Assembly: GCF_021389935.1 (NCBI RefSeq)
Contig: NZ_CP089979.1
Location: 2,709,001-2,773,000, forward strand
Source of the DNA: Fulvivirga ligni
GTDB lineage: Bacteria; Bacteroidota; Bacteroidia; Cytophagales; Cyclobacteriaceae
Direction: 5' to 3'
Length of the DNA: 64,000 nt
Shown here piece after piece: positions 27,144 to 35,661 of the stretch; position 1 is the first letter of the stretch; every line of letters starts with the position of its first letter. The notes under the pieces are model-generated. The model worked only from the letters and a program-made list of their open reading frames with translations, made no database searches and had not been told where the DNA came from. A program made the position numbers and the translations under genes.

Positions 27144-29069
27144 GTGATAACTAAATTTTTAATACAACTACGAATACTTCCAAGATGGATTATTATCGTT
27201 TTGGACTTATTCGTAGTTGGTTTTTCAACCTATCTGGCGTATCTCCTGCGCTTTAATTTCGAACTTTCTGAGCTTTATAAATTTAATTATGGTCTGGGTA
27301 TTTTAATTAATACCAGTGCTTGTTTATTAGCTCTATTAGCCACTAAAAGTTATGCTGGCATAGTTCGCTACACCGGTTTGCATGATGGTGTTAGAGTGCT
27401 TTCAACATTGCTCATTACACATATTGCCACGGGATTGGTGAACTATGGCTTTAATTTATACAATGGCTATAATCTATTGCCATATTCGGTAATACTGATT
27501 TCACTCTTAGCCTCCTTTGTATTTCTATTTCAGTATCGTTTATTAATTAAAAACATTTTCTCATACTATAGAGGGCCCAAAAAAGGAGATAAGCTTAGGG
27601 TGGCTATATTCGGTGCCGGTCAATTAGGTATGATCACAAAACAGGTCCTTGATAATAGCGTTGAGCCTAATTTTAGGATCGTAGCGTTTATTGAAGATGA
27701 CGCTACAAAGGTTGGTAAGGTCATTAATGGTACAGAGATATACTATGGTGTGGATGACCTGGCTTCTTTAATAGAGGAGTTAGACATTAAAGAGCTGATC
27801 ATTGCGGCCTCACGCCTTTCTTTGGATAGGAAAAATGCAATCGTTGATGCATGTTTAAGTCAAAACGTAAGGGTAAGAACTATACCTGAGGTTGATGATT
27901 GGGTGAAGGGAGAACTCAGTGTAAACCAAATCAAGCAAGTTAACATAGAAGACCTTTTAGGTAGGGAATCTATTCAGTTGAATAATAAGCTCGTTTGGGA
28001 TCAGCTTAAGGGCAAGAAGGTATGTATCACAGGTGCGGCGGGTTCTATAGGAAGTGAATTGGTAAGACAGGTGATACAATATGATCCCGAATTGGTGATT
28101 CTTATAGATCAAGCTGAGTCGGCATTATATGAGGTAGAAAGGGAGATAGCTTCTTCCGAAAAAGATAGTAGATATAAGTTTTGCGTGGCTGATATCACTA
28201 ATAAGAAACGCATTAAGGAGATCTTTGAGATAGATCAACCGGATATACTTTTTCATGCGGCAGCTTATAAGCATGTACCTATGATGGAGCGCAACCCGGC
28301 TGAGGCGGTATTGTGCAATGTCATTGGGACTAGAAACCTCGCGAACCTGGCGATTGAGTATGGAACTGAGAAGTTTGTAATGATTTCTACAGATAAAGCT
28401 GTGAATCCTACTAATGTGATGGGGTGTTCTAAAAGAATTGCAGAGATTTATGTTAGAGCGCTCAATAATGAATTAAGAAAAGCTGAGAATAAAGCATCAA
28501 AGACCTCCTTTGTAACTACTCGTTTTGGTAACGTTCTGGGTTCTAACGGATCTGTAATCCCATTCTTTGAAAAGCAAATTAAGGAGGGTGGTCCGGTAAC
28601 AGTGACCCACCCCGATATTACAAGGTACTTTATGACCATTACAGAGGCTTGTCAGCTCGTTTTAGAAGCTGGGGCTATGGGTAATGGGGGTGAGATATTT
28701 ATTTTCGATATGGGGCAATCTATGAAGATTGTGGACCTTGCCAAGAAAATGATCAGACTCTCTGGTTTAGAATTAGATAAAGACATCGAAATAGTATTTA
28801 CAGGCTTGAGGCAAGGTGAGAAGCTGTATGAAGAGCTATTGGCCAGCAAAGAGAATACACAACCTACGCATCACCACAAGATCATGATTGCTAAGGTGCT
28901 TGAATACGACTATCAAGAGATTAGCCAAAGTGTAGACAAGCTACATGAACTGGCTAAGTTGGCTAAGAGTAATTTTGATATCGTAGGAGTGATGAAGTCG
29001 ATTGTGCCTGAGTTTAAAAGCAAAAGCTCAGAGTATGAGATACTTGATGATGTCCTTTCAGAAAGTTGA
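27144..29069 (+). CDS. Membrane-anchored nucleotide-sugar 4,6-dehydratase (PglF/CapD/WbpM family)
   Basis: Four N-terminal membrane helices (about 12-135), a CoA-binding-like Rossmann domain (VAIFGAGQLG, about 153-275) and a C-terminal extended SDR domain with TGAAGSIGSE (about 296-305), AAYKHVPMMERNP and ISTDKAVNPTNVMGCSKR; the classical YxxxK Tyr is replaced by Met, as in this family. It converts UDP-GlcNAc to the 4-keto-6-deoxy sugar, the first step toward bacillosamine-type sugars. 641 residues, full length. GTG start at 27144. Last gene of the polysaccharide locus. Confidence 0.93.
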   Translation: MITKFLIQLRILPRWIIIVLDLFVVGFSTYLAYLLRFNFELSELYKFNYGLGILINTSACLLALLATKSYAGIVRYTGLHDGVRVLSTLLITHIATGLVNYGFNLYNGYNLLPYSVILISLLASFVFLFQYRLLIKNIFSYYRGPKKGDKLRVAIFGAGQLGMITKQVLDNSVEPNFRIVAFIEDDATKVGKVINGTEIYYGVDDLASLIEELDIKELIIAASRLSLDRKNAIVDACLSQNVRVRTIPEVDDWVKGELSVNQIKQVNIEDLLGRESIQLNNKLVWDQLKGKKVCITGAAGSIGSELVRQVIQYDPELVILIDQAESALYEVEREIASSEKDSRYKFCVADITNKKRIKEIFEIDQPDILFHAAAYKHVPMMERNPAEAVLCNVIGTRNLANLAIEYGTEKFVMISTDKAVNPTNVMGCSKRIAEIYVRALNNELRKAENKASKTSFVTTRFGNVLGSNGSVIPFFEKQIKEGGPVTVTHPDITRYFMTITEACQLVLEAGAMGNGGEIFIFDMGQSMKIVDLAKKMIRLSGLELDKDIEIVFTGLRQGEKLYEELLASKENTQPTHHHKIMIAKVLEYDYQEISQSVDKLHELAKLAKSNFDIVGVMKSIVPEFKSKSSEYEILDDVLSES

Positions 29070-29177
29070 CCTGAACTAGGTCCTTTAATCAGAAAATGAG
29101 ATCTCTTTCATAAACTAGGTTCATTCCTAATTTACATTATCGTTGAGATATATCTTGGAAGCTTTAAATGTGTCAGA

Positions 29178-29198
29178 AATTACTTGTTACAAGTAATT
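29178..29198. repeat. Inverted repeat between convergent genes
   Basis: A 10-base arm (AATTACTTGT) is repeated in inverted form around a single central T. It lies between the ends of the convergent dehydratase and DUF6089 genes. It has no T tract on either side, so it could be a weak terminator or an operator-like palindrome. Confidence 0.4.
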
Positions 29199-29240
29199 AA
29201 GTATGATGCAATTAAGGAGATTGATACTGATAGAAATTAG

Positions 29241-30131
29241 TTACCTTCTCTTAGGTCTTCTAGATCTTCCACCACGCTTCATCTTATAAGTGTTAAAGAA
29301 CTGGGCTGGCAGATAGTATTCCACTTTAAAGCTCAGCATGAAATAGCCATCATTATCGTTAGGGTTACCTCTTATATGATCCGCTTCTAGTGCTGGAAGA
29401 GCTGGATCTAGCTCATTTCTTCTATCAGCCATTGCTCGAGCTAATTCAGAATCAAAAGAATTGTTATCCTTATACACAGTACTCACGTCATCTAAATAAT
29501 CAGTAAACGTCAATCTGTAGCCTCCTTCTATGCCAATGTTTACAAAAGGATTAACCTTATATTTTACACCACCACCAAATGGAATTACAAAGGCGAATCG
29601 ACTATATGATACACCTTCTGTTTGTAATGGCTGTAGTGCAGTGTAAGAGCCAGCATCAGCTAGTGGATCTCCATTCCAATCTGTTGAAGGTATTTCTCCT
29701 TTAGGGTTGAAATAAAGGCCTCCTATGCCTATAAAAGCATAAGGATTTATGGTGGGTCTTTGATAGAATCTATTTCCTTGTGGGAAGGCATGAATAATCC
29801 CTACCACGTTAAATTCAATATTATCAGACCTAAAAGATAGGTTTCTTCTGTTTTTTCCTGGAAAGTCAGAATCCTGATCATCTCCACCAATTCTAAAGTA
29901 GCTTAGTTCAGCACGACCAGAAATGTATGGATGAAAGAAGTATTGTACACCAAAGTTAAGGTTCAATTTAGGGTCTATGTAATCCCCATTATCTTTTAGA
30001 TCACCGAAATAGGTAGTGGTACCCGTTCCAAAGGATGCGATAATATCCCTGGAGTTTCTAAGTCTATAAAAACTTTGGGCCATGAGGCTTTCAGAAACTA
30101 GAAAAAGACAAAGCAGTAATACTATTCGCAT
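29241..30131 (-). CDS. DUF6089 family outer-membrane beta-barrel protein
   Basis: Signal peptide (MRIVLLLCLFLVSESLMAQ), then alternating amphipathic strands typical of a small outer-membrane barrel. SFGTGTTTYFGDLKDNGDY near the N terminus is the hallmark of DUF6089 proteins in Bacteroidota, followed by FFHPYISGRAELSYFRIGG. There are acidic loops around residues 210-255 and a very basic C terminus (KMKRGGRSRRPKRR). Length 296 residues is normal. Function is unknown; a general OmpA/porin-like structural role is plausible. It is monocistronic, facing the polysaccharide locus tail to tail. Confidence 0.82.
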   Translation of the reverse strand: MRIVLLLCLFLVSESLMAQSFYRLRNSRDIIASFGTGTTTYFGDLKDNGDYIDPKLNLNFGVQYFFHPYISGRAELSYFRIGGDDQDSDFPGKNRRNLSFRSDNIEFNVVGIIHAFPQGNRFYQRPTINPYAFIGIGGLYFNPKGEIPSTDWNGDPLADAGSYTALQPLQTEGVSYSRFAFVIPFGGGVKYKVNPFVNIGIEGGYRLTFTDYLDDVSTVYKDNNSFDSELARAMADRRNELDPALPALEADHIRGNPNDNDGYFMLSFKVEYYLPAQFFNTYKMKRGGRSRRPKRR

Positions 30132-30340
30132 AAAAATTGATTGATAATACTTTATGAACCTGAATTTAATGATAATGTTTATTTTTTAAAATAATGTCTT
30201 TAAAAAAACAACTTTCCGGTTCCTACACAATATTAACATTATTTGTTGAAATTGTTCGAATCAAACTTAAATAGTTAGTCCACAAAATGCATTTAGCGAT
30301 TTATGTAAATGAATTCTGGTTAATTATCACACCTTAGGAA

Positions 30341-30376
30341 TAAAAAAAGCTCTATAAATTCCTTTATAGAGCTTTT
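30341..30376 (-). terminator. Rho-independent terminator behind tRNA-Arg
   Basis: A perfect 14-base stem (30345-30358 with 30363-30376, arm AAAAGCTCTATAAA) closes a 4-base loop. Read on the minus strand it is followed by a run of seven T, beginning directly after the tRNA 3' end, so it ends the tRNA transcript. Confidence 0.85.
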
Positions 30377-30379
30377 CCG

Positions 30380-30453
30380 TGCGTCCGGAAGGATTCGAAC
30401 CCTCAACCCCCAGAGCCGAAATCTGGTATTCTATCCAGTTGAACTACGGACGC
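30380..30453 (-). tRNA. tRNA-Arg (anticodon TCG)
   Basis: On the minus strand a 7-base acceptor stem GCGTCCG/CGGACGC (30453-30447 with 30387-30381) is followed by discriminator A at 30380. The D arm has AGTTCAACTGGATAGA, the T arm GAGGGTTCGAATCCTTC with GTTCGAATC. The anticodon stem CCAGA/TCTGG encloses loop TTTCGGC, giving anticodon TCG, which reads CGA-type arginine codons. CCA is not encoded. Confidence 0.95.
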
Positions 30454-30467
30454 TGATTTTATGCTTT

Positions 30468-31679
30468 TTAAGATAAAACCTCTTTTACTTTAGATGCGGC
30501 ATCCTTCAGAAGAATAGCAGATGCTACTTTTAAGCCAGATTCTTCAATGATCTTAGCTCCTTCTTCAGCGTTAGTACCTTGTAGTCTTACGATGATTGGA
30601 ATATCGATAGTTCCAATTTTCTTGTAAGCTTCCACTACTCCGTTAGCAACACGGTCACATCTTACGATACCACCAAAAATGTTGATAAGGATAGCTTTTA
30701 CGTTAGGATCTTTAAGTATGATTCTGAATCCAGCTTCTACAGTTTCAGCGTTAGCACCTCCACCTACGTCAAGGAAGTTAGCAGGCTCACCACCAGATAA
30801 TTTGATGATATCCATAGTAGCCATAGCAAGTCCAGCTCCATTTACCATACAACCTACGTTACCATCTAATTTAACGTAGCTTAAGCCAGATTTTCCAGCT
30901 TCTACTTCAGCAGGATCTTCTTCAGTAATATCTCTTAATTCTGCAATATCTTTATGTCTGTAAAGAGCATTGTCATCCAGGTTAACCTTTGCATCAACAG
31001 CTAAGATTTTGTTGTCAGAAGTTTTAAGCACCGGGTTGATCTCGAACATAGAGGAATCAGTAGCTTCATAAGCTCTGTAAAGAGAGTAGATGAATTTAAC
31101 CATCTCTTTGAAAGCATTACCTTCTAAACCTAAAGCAAAGGCGATTTTTCTAGCCTGGAATCCTTGAAGACCAACAGAAGGATCGATCCATTCTTTAACG
31201 ATCTTTTCAGGAGTGTTCTCAGCCACTTCTTCAATGTCCATACCACCTTCTGTAGAGGCCATAATTACATTACAGCTCTTAGCTCTGTCTAAAAGGATAC
31301 TGATGTAGTATTCTTTAGGATCAGACTCTCCTGGATAGTATACATCTTCTGCAATAAGTACCTTGTTTACTTTCTTGCCTTCTTCACCAGTTTGGTGAGT
31401 AACAAGTGTACCGCCTAGTATATTCTTTACCTTTTCAGGTACTTCATCAAATGATTTAGCTAAAACTACTCCGTTAGAACCAGTTTCGTTAACTTTTCCT
31501 TTACCTCTACCACCTGCGTGTATTTGAGCTTTAACTACAAACCATTCGGTTCCGGTTTCAGCATTAAGTTCTTTTGCTGCTTCCTGTGCCTTAGCAGGAT
31601 TGTCTACAACAATTCCTCTTTGCACTCTAACACCGTAATTTTTTAGTATTTCTTTCGCTTGATATTCGTGGATATTCAT
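30468..31679 (-). CDS. sucC: Succinate--CoA ligase (ADP-forming) subunit beta
   Basis: ATP-grasp subunit of the TCA-cycle enzyme that interconverts succinyl-CoA and succinate with ATP formation in the cytoplasm. [20 protein letters not shown] is the standard N terminus, followed by [14 protein letters not shown] (nucleotide-binding), [24 protein letters not shown] (Mg binding) and [17 protein letters not shown]. 403 residues. I moved the start to the ATG at 31679; an upstream in-frame ATG would add 16 residues absent from the family and would overlap the promoter. sucD is not adjacent. A good promoter lies just upstream. Confidence 0.95.
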   Translation of the reverse strand: MNIHEYQAKEILKNYGVRVQRGIVVDNPAKAQEAAKELNAETGTEWFVVKAQIHAGGRGKGKVNETGSNGVVLAKSFDEVPEKVKNILGGTLVTHQTGEEGKKVNKVLIAEDVYYPGESDPKEYYISILLDRAKSCNVIMASTEGGMDIEEVAENTPEKIVKEWIDPSVGLQGFQARKIAFALGLEGNAFKEMVKFIYSLYRAYEATDSSMFEINPVLKTSDNKILAVDAKVNLDDNALYRHKDIAELRDITEEDPAEVEAGKSGLSYVKLDGNVGCMVNGAGLAMATMDIIKLSGGEPANFLDVGGGANAETVEAGFRIILKDPNVKAILINIFGGIVRCDRVANGVVEAYKKIGTIDIPIIVRLQGTNAEEGAKIIEESGLKVASAILLKDAASKVKEVLS

Positions 31680-31696
31680 GCTCTCAAATTTTTGCA

Positions 31697-31727
31697 CGAA
31701 AGTAGGCGATTTGCCTTTATATTTCAA
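31697..31727 (-). promoter_or_regulatory. Promoter for sucC
   Basis: On the minus strand TTG (31727-31725) is followed after 20 bases by TACTTTCG (31704-31697). This matches the Bacteroidota pattern TTG-N17-23-TAnnTTTG with one mismatch, and the ATG of sucC follows 17 bases later. Confidence 0.55.
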
Positions 31728-31776
31728 GTAATCGATATTTTAATATCTCTAATCCTCAACATCTCTGTAAATTCAT

Positions 31777-31784
31777 TAAGTTTG
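31777..31784 (+). promoter_or_regulatory. Possible -7 element for the LolD-like gene
   Basis: TAAGTTTG fits TAnnTTTG exactly, 23 bases before the ATG at 31808. No matching -33 TTG is seen, so this stays tentative. Confidence 0.3.
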
Positions 31785-31807
31785 GGCCTTTATTAAACAG
31801 ATTAGAC

Positions 31808-32458
31808 ATGCTCAGAGCCACCGGTATTAAGAAGACATATGGAGATTTAATGGTCCTTAAGGATATCGATTTGCATGTACCCAAGAAGGAGGTAGTGTCT
31901 ATTGTAGGTGCCTCTGGAGCTGGTAAAAGCACATTGCTTCACATTTTGGGCACTTTGGATAAACCCGATGCTGGAAGGCTGGAGATAGGAGGGAGCACCG
32001 TTAATAATCTGAGTAGTAAAGAGAAGGCCGCTTTTAGAAATAAGAACATTGGCTTTATCTTCCAGTTTCATAATCTTCTGCCTGAGTTTACTGCTTTTGA
32101 GAACGCTTGTTTGCCTGGTTATATCGGTAACAGAAGCAAAGGAGAAGTGGCAAAAAAGGCCGACCATCTATTTGGAATTTTAGGTATATCTGCAAGGAAG
32201 GATCATAAGCCCTCTGAGCTCTCTGGTGGTGAACAGCAAAGGGTGGCTGTGGCCAGAGCATTAATCAACGATCCGGCGATTATTTTTGCAGATGAGCCTA
32301 GTGGTAATCTAGATTCTAAAAATGCTATGGAGCTACATAATCTCTTCTTTAAACTGAGAGATGAGCTATCACAAACATTCGTGATAGTAACTCATAATGA
32401 GGAGCTTGCCGGTATGGCAGATCGAAAACTTGAGATAAAAGACGGTAAGATTATTTAA
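31808..32458 (+). CDS. ABC transporter ATP-binding protein, LolD-like
   Basis: ATPase of an ABC transporter of the MacB/LolD (FtsE-like) group. Walker A is VGASGAGKSTLLH (residues 34-45), the signature LSGGEQQRVAVARAL, Walker B IIFADEPSGNLD and H-loop VTHNEE. The length of 216 residues and the SGNLDSKNA form match LolD, which drives release of lipoproteins from the inner membrane. No permease gene is adjacent, which is common for this gene in Bacteroidota. It could instead serve a MacB-type permease elsewhere. Confidence 0.85.
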   Translation: MLRATGIKKTYGDLMVLKDIDLHVPKKEVVSIVGASGAGKSTLLHILGTLDKPDAGRLEIGGSTVNNLSSKEKAAFRNKNIGFIFQFHNLLPEFTAFENACLPGYIGNRSKGEVAKKADHLFGILGISARKDHKPSELSGGEQQRVAVARALINDPAIIFADEPSGNLDSKNAMELHNLFFKLRDELSQTFVIVTHNEELAGMADRKLEIKDGKII

Positions 32459-32461
32459 GGC

Positions 32462-33781
32462 TTAATGAGCTAAAATCTCTTGCTCTACTTCTTCTACTTC
32501 TGCATAACCTTTTGTATTGATAGAAGTAATTTTCACTTTCTTAGTCTCATTCACCAAAACAGGATCATATTTTACTGATACACGCACATAATTGTCTGTA
32601 AAGCCATGCATCATGCCGTCTTCAATGTCTTCCTCGAAAAGAACGGTATCTACTCTTCCAATATTTTGCTCATAGAAGAATCTCTTCTTTTTCTCAGATA
32701 ACGACCTAAGCATTTTAGAACGCCTGTTTCTTTCTTTCATAGGTACTACCTCACCCATCTCAGCGGCCATGGTGTTGGCTCTTTCTGAGTAGGTAAATAC
32801 GTGTAAATATGAAATATCCAGATCATTTATGAAGTGATAGGTTTCCAGGAAATCTTCTTCAGTTTCTCCCGGGAAGCCCACGATAACATCCACACCAATA
32901 CAGCAATGAGGCATTAGCTCCTTTATCTTGCTTACTCTATCCTGATAAAGAGGGCTCAAATACCTTCTGCGCATCATTTTCAGAATCTTATCTGAGCCTG
33001 ACTGTAATGGAATATGAAAATGAGGAACAAAAGTGTTTGATTGAGCTACAAACTCTATAATCTCATTATGCAAGAGGTTGGGCTCAATAGATGATATTCT
33101 TAATCGTTCCAGTCCTTCAACTTTATCAAGTTCCTGGATAAGATCTAAAAATCTGTCTTCTCTTTGTCCATTTCTGATGCCGAAATCGCCTGTGTTCACA
33201 CCCGTAAGTACAATTTCTTTAACGCCAGAATTAACAATATCATGAGCTGATGCAAGGATATTCTCTATGGTGTCGCTTCTACTTTTGCCTCTTGCCAGAG
33301 GTATGGTGCAGAATGTGCATCCATAATCACAGCCATCCTGAACTTTTAAGAAAGTCCTGGTTCTGTCATTGATAGAATAAGCGTTGTTATAGGTGTTGGC
33401 TTCTTCAATTTCAGAGGCTAATACTTTTGGCTGCTCAGGTCTTACAAAATCGTCAAGCAATTCTATGAGTCTGAATTTCTCAGCAGCACCAAGCACGGCA
33501 TCTACACCAGGGATCTCTGAAATTTCTTTGGGCTTAAGTTGTGCATAGCAACCGATGATGGTTACATAAGCATTAGGAGAGATCTTGCGGGCTTCTCTCA
33601 CTATCTTTTTACACTTTTTGTCAGCATTTTCAGTAACAGAGCAGGTATTAATAATAAAAATGTCTGGGGTTTCTGTAAACTCCACCTTTTTATAGCCTTT
33701 CTCCTCAAACATCCTGGAAATAGAGGATGTCTCTGAAAAATTTAATTTGCAGCCCAGTGTGTAAAAAGCAACTTTTCTCAT
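32462..33781 (-). CDS. mtaB: tRNA t6A37 methylthiotransferase MtaB
   Basis: Radical-SAM methylthiotransferase that converts t6A37 to ms2t6A37 in tRNAs reading ANN codons. The N-terminal UPF0004 domain has the auxiliary [4Fe-4S] cysteines Cys11, Cys47 and Cys78 (TLGCKLN, NTCSVT, IIGCYAQ). The radical-SAM cluster is C151-x3-C155-x2-C158 in QDGCDYGCTFCTIP, and a TRAM-like RNA-binding end follows. CKLN rather than CQMN separates MtaB from MiaB. 439 residues. It ends 3 bases from the convergent LolD-like gene and follows the phospho-sugar mutase by about 50 bases, probably co-transcribed. Confidence 0.93.
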   Translation of the reverse strand: MRKVAFYTLGCKLNFSETSSISRMFEEKGYKKVEFTETPDIFIINTCSVTENADKKCKKIVREARKISPNAYVTIIGCYAQLKPKEISEIPGVDAVLGAAEKFRLIELLDDFVRPEQPKVLASEIEEANTYNNAYSINDRTRTFLKVQDGCDYGCTFCTIPLARGKSRSDTIENILASAHDIVNSGVKEIVLTGVNTGDFGIRNGQREDRFLDLIQELDKVEGLERLRISSIEPNLLHNEIIEFVAQSNTFVPHFHIPLQSGSDKILKMMRRRYLSPLYQDRVSKIKELMPHCCIGVDVIVGFPGETEEDFLETYHFINDLDISYLHVFTYSERANTMAAEMGEVVPMKERNRRSKMLRSLSEKKKRFFYEQNIGRVDTVLFEEDIEDGMMHGFTDNYVRVSVKYDPVLVNETKKVKITSINTKGYAEVEEVEQEILAH

Positions 33782-33832
33782 TGGGCTGCAAATATAAGCA
33801 GATTAGTTAATCTAAACTATAATCTGTAGCAA

Positions 33833-35555
33833 TTACAGACTCATTAGATCAGTTTCTATACTTTCAATTTGAGCGTTCAATTCAGATTCTACTTTAGCAA
33901 AATCTGCAGTATTAGCCAATGGCTTGTTCACGCTGATATAGAATTTGATTTTAGGCTCAGTTCCAGAAGGTCTGGCACTGATTTTTTGAGCCATCTTCTG
34001 TGAAGAACTGAAGTACGTTAGATTTTTCGTAATCTATGGTGGTTTTCTTCACCGCTACAAGATCATTTTCTACACTGTTTAGGTAATCAATTACCTTCAC
34101 CACTTTAGATTCTCCAAATGATTCTGGTGCGGTATCTCTGAAATTCTTCATCATTTGCTGAATCTCTTCTGCACCTTGTTTCCCTTTCTTGGTAAGCGAA
34201 ATAAGCTTTTCTTTATAGAAACCACACTCTTGATAGATTTCTATTAAAAGTTCGAAAACGGATTTGCCTTCTGATTTGGCATAAGCACACATCTCAGCGA
34301 TCATGGCACAGCTGGCTACAGCATCTTTATCGCGCACAGCTTCTCCTATGAGATATCCGTAACTTTCTTCCCCACCAGCAATGAAAGTTCTCTTGCCTTC
34401 ATTCTCTCTGATGATTGAGGCTATATATTTAAACCCAGTAAGTGTATCATAAGAATCTACGCTAAACCTTTCAGCTATCTTTTTGATAAGCTCAGTCGTT
34501 ACAATTGTTTTTACAATGTACTCGCCACCTTTGTATCTATTCAGCTCAGTCCATCTTTTTAGGATGTAATAGATTAATAAACTTCCTGTCTGGTTTCCAT
34601 TTAAAAGTTGAAATTCTCCCTGTAAGTTCTTCACAGCTATTCCAACACGGTCAGCATCAGGATCTGTGGCCATTACTAGGTCTGCATCGATTTCTCTTGC
34701 TTTCTCTAGTGCTATTTTAAGGGCCTCTGCTTCTTCAGGGTTTGGATATACTACTGTTGGGAAATTTCCATTTGGCTCTGATTGCTCTTGAACCACGTGA
34801 ACGTGCTCGAAACCAAACTGCTTCAAACACTCAGGAACCACCGTTACTCCAGTACCATGGATAGGAGAGTACACTATTTTAAGATTCTTCTGTTCTTGTA
34901 CAATCTCAGGAGATAATGAAAGCTCTTTGATCTCACCCAGATAAAGCTGATCTATCTCAGTGCCAATGCTGTGGATTAAATCCTCATTAGCATCAAATTT
35001 CACATCGTTGATAGAGCTGATGTTATTTACTTCGGTAATTACATTTTTGTCATGTGGGGCTACCATCTGTGCACCATCATTCCAGTATGCTTTGTACCCG
35101 TTATATTCTTTGGGATTGTGAGATGCTGTAAGCACTACTCCCGTATGGCAGTTAAGGTGTCTGATGGCAAACGAAAGTTCAGGAGTAGGTCTAAGCTCCT
35201 CAAAAAGAAACACTTCTATGCCATTTGCAGAGAAAACCGCAGCTGTAGTTTCTGCAAAAAAGCGGCTGTTATTTCTACTGTCATGAGCGATAGCTGCTTT
35301 AAGTTTTTCTCCAGGATAAGTTTTAAGTAAGTAGTTAGCTAAGCCTTGAGTAGCCATGCCTATGGTGTATTTGTTCATTCTGTTAGAACCCATACCCATA
35401 ATTCCTCTTAAACCTCCTGTGCCAAACTCAAGGTCACGATAAAAGGCTTCTGTTAGTGCACTTTCATCTTCTAATAAAGCTTGTATTTGCTGCTTAGACT
35501 CTGCGTCTATGTTGCTGTCAAGCCACTTTTGGGCTTTTTCTTTCACTTCGCTCAT
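33833..35555 (-). CDS. Phospho-sugar mutase (phosphoglucomutase/phosphomannomutase), frameshifted near the 3' end
   Basis: Alpha-D-phosphohexomutase that interconverts sugar 1- and 6-phosphates, a source of precursors for nucleotide sugars. The phosphoserine loop is VVLTASHNPKEYNG, the metal loop ATDPDADRVGIA and the sugar-binding loop GGEESYGYL. The uninterrupted frame stops at 33957, losing domain IV. In the next frame the missing end is intact from 33982 to 33833: ISARPSGTEPKIKFY (phosphate-binding loop) plus 34 residues. Removing one A from the A6 run (T6 on +, 33982-33987) restores a 573-residue protein. Start ATG at 35555 gives MSEVKEKAQKW; an upstream ATG would add 20 unrelated residues from a hairpin region. 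Confidence 0.85.
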
Positions 35556-35586
35556 GAATGTATAATCGTTAGTTTTGTGTTTCGAT

Positions 35587-35616
35587 AGTGAGAGCCACCT
35601 ATGCTGGAGGCTCACT
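35587..35616. repeat. Imperfect hairpin between hppD and the phospho-sugar mutase
   Basis: AGTGAGAGCCACC pairs imperfectly with GGAGGCTCACT around ATGCT, leaving a 2-base bulge. It has no T tract on the minus strand. It may be a small repeat (REP-like) or a processing or attenuation hairpin. Confidence 0.4.
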
Positions 35617-35661
35617 CTTAATGGTTTCGCTATTTAAAAACCGCTGGTCAAAATAAATGTT

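Noticed and set aside
31680-31727. Sixteen-residue N-terminal extension of SucC
   Set aside because: The extension is absent from the family and coincides with a good promoter; the standard N terminus begins at 31679.
33980-33990. Programmed -1 ribosomal frameshift on the heptamer A AAA AAT in the mutase
   Set aside because: The heptamer is present, but a -1 shift leads to the wrong frame (SVPDLL); the conserved end needs a +1 shift, i.e. one A fewer.
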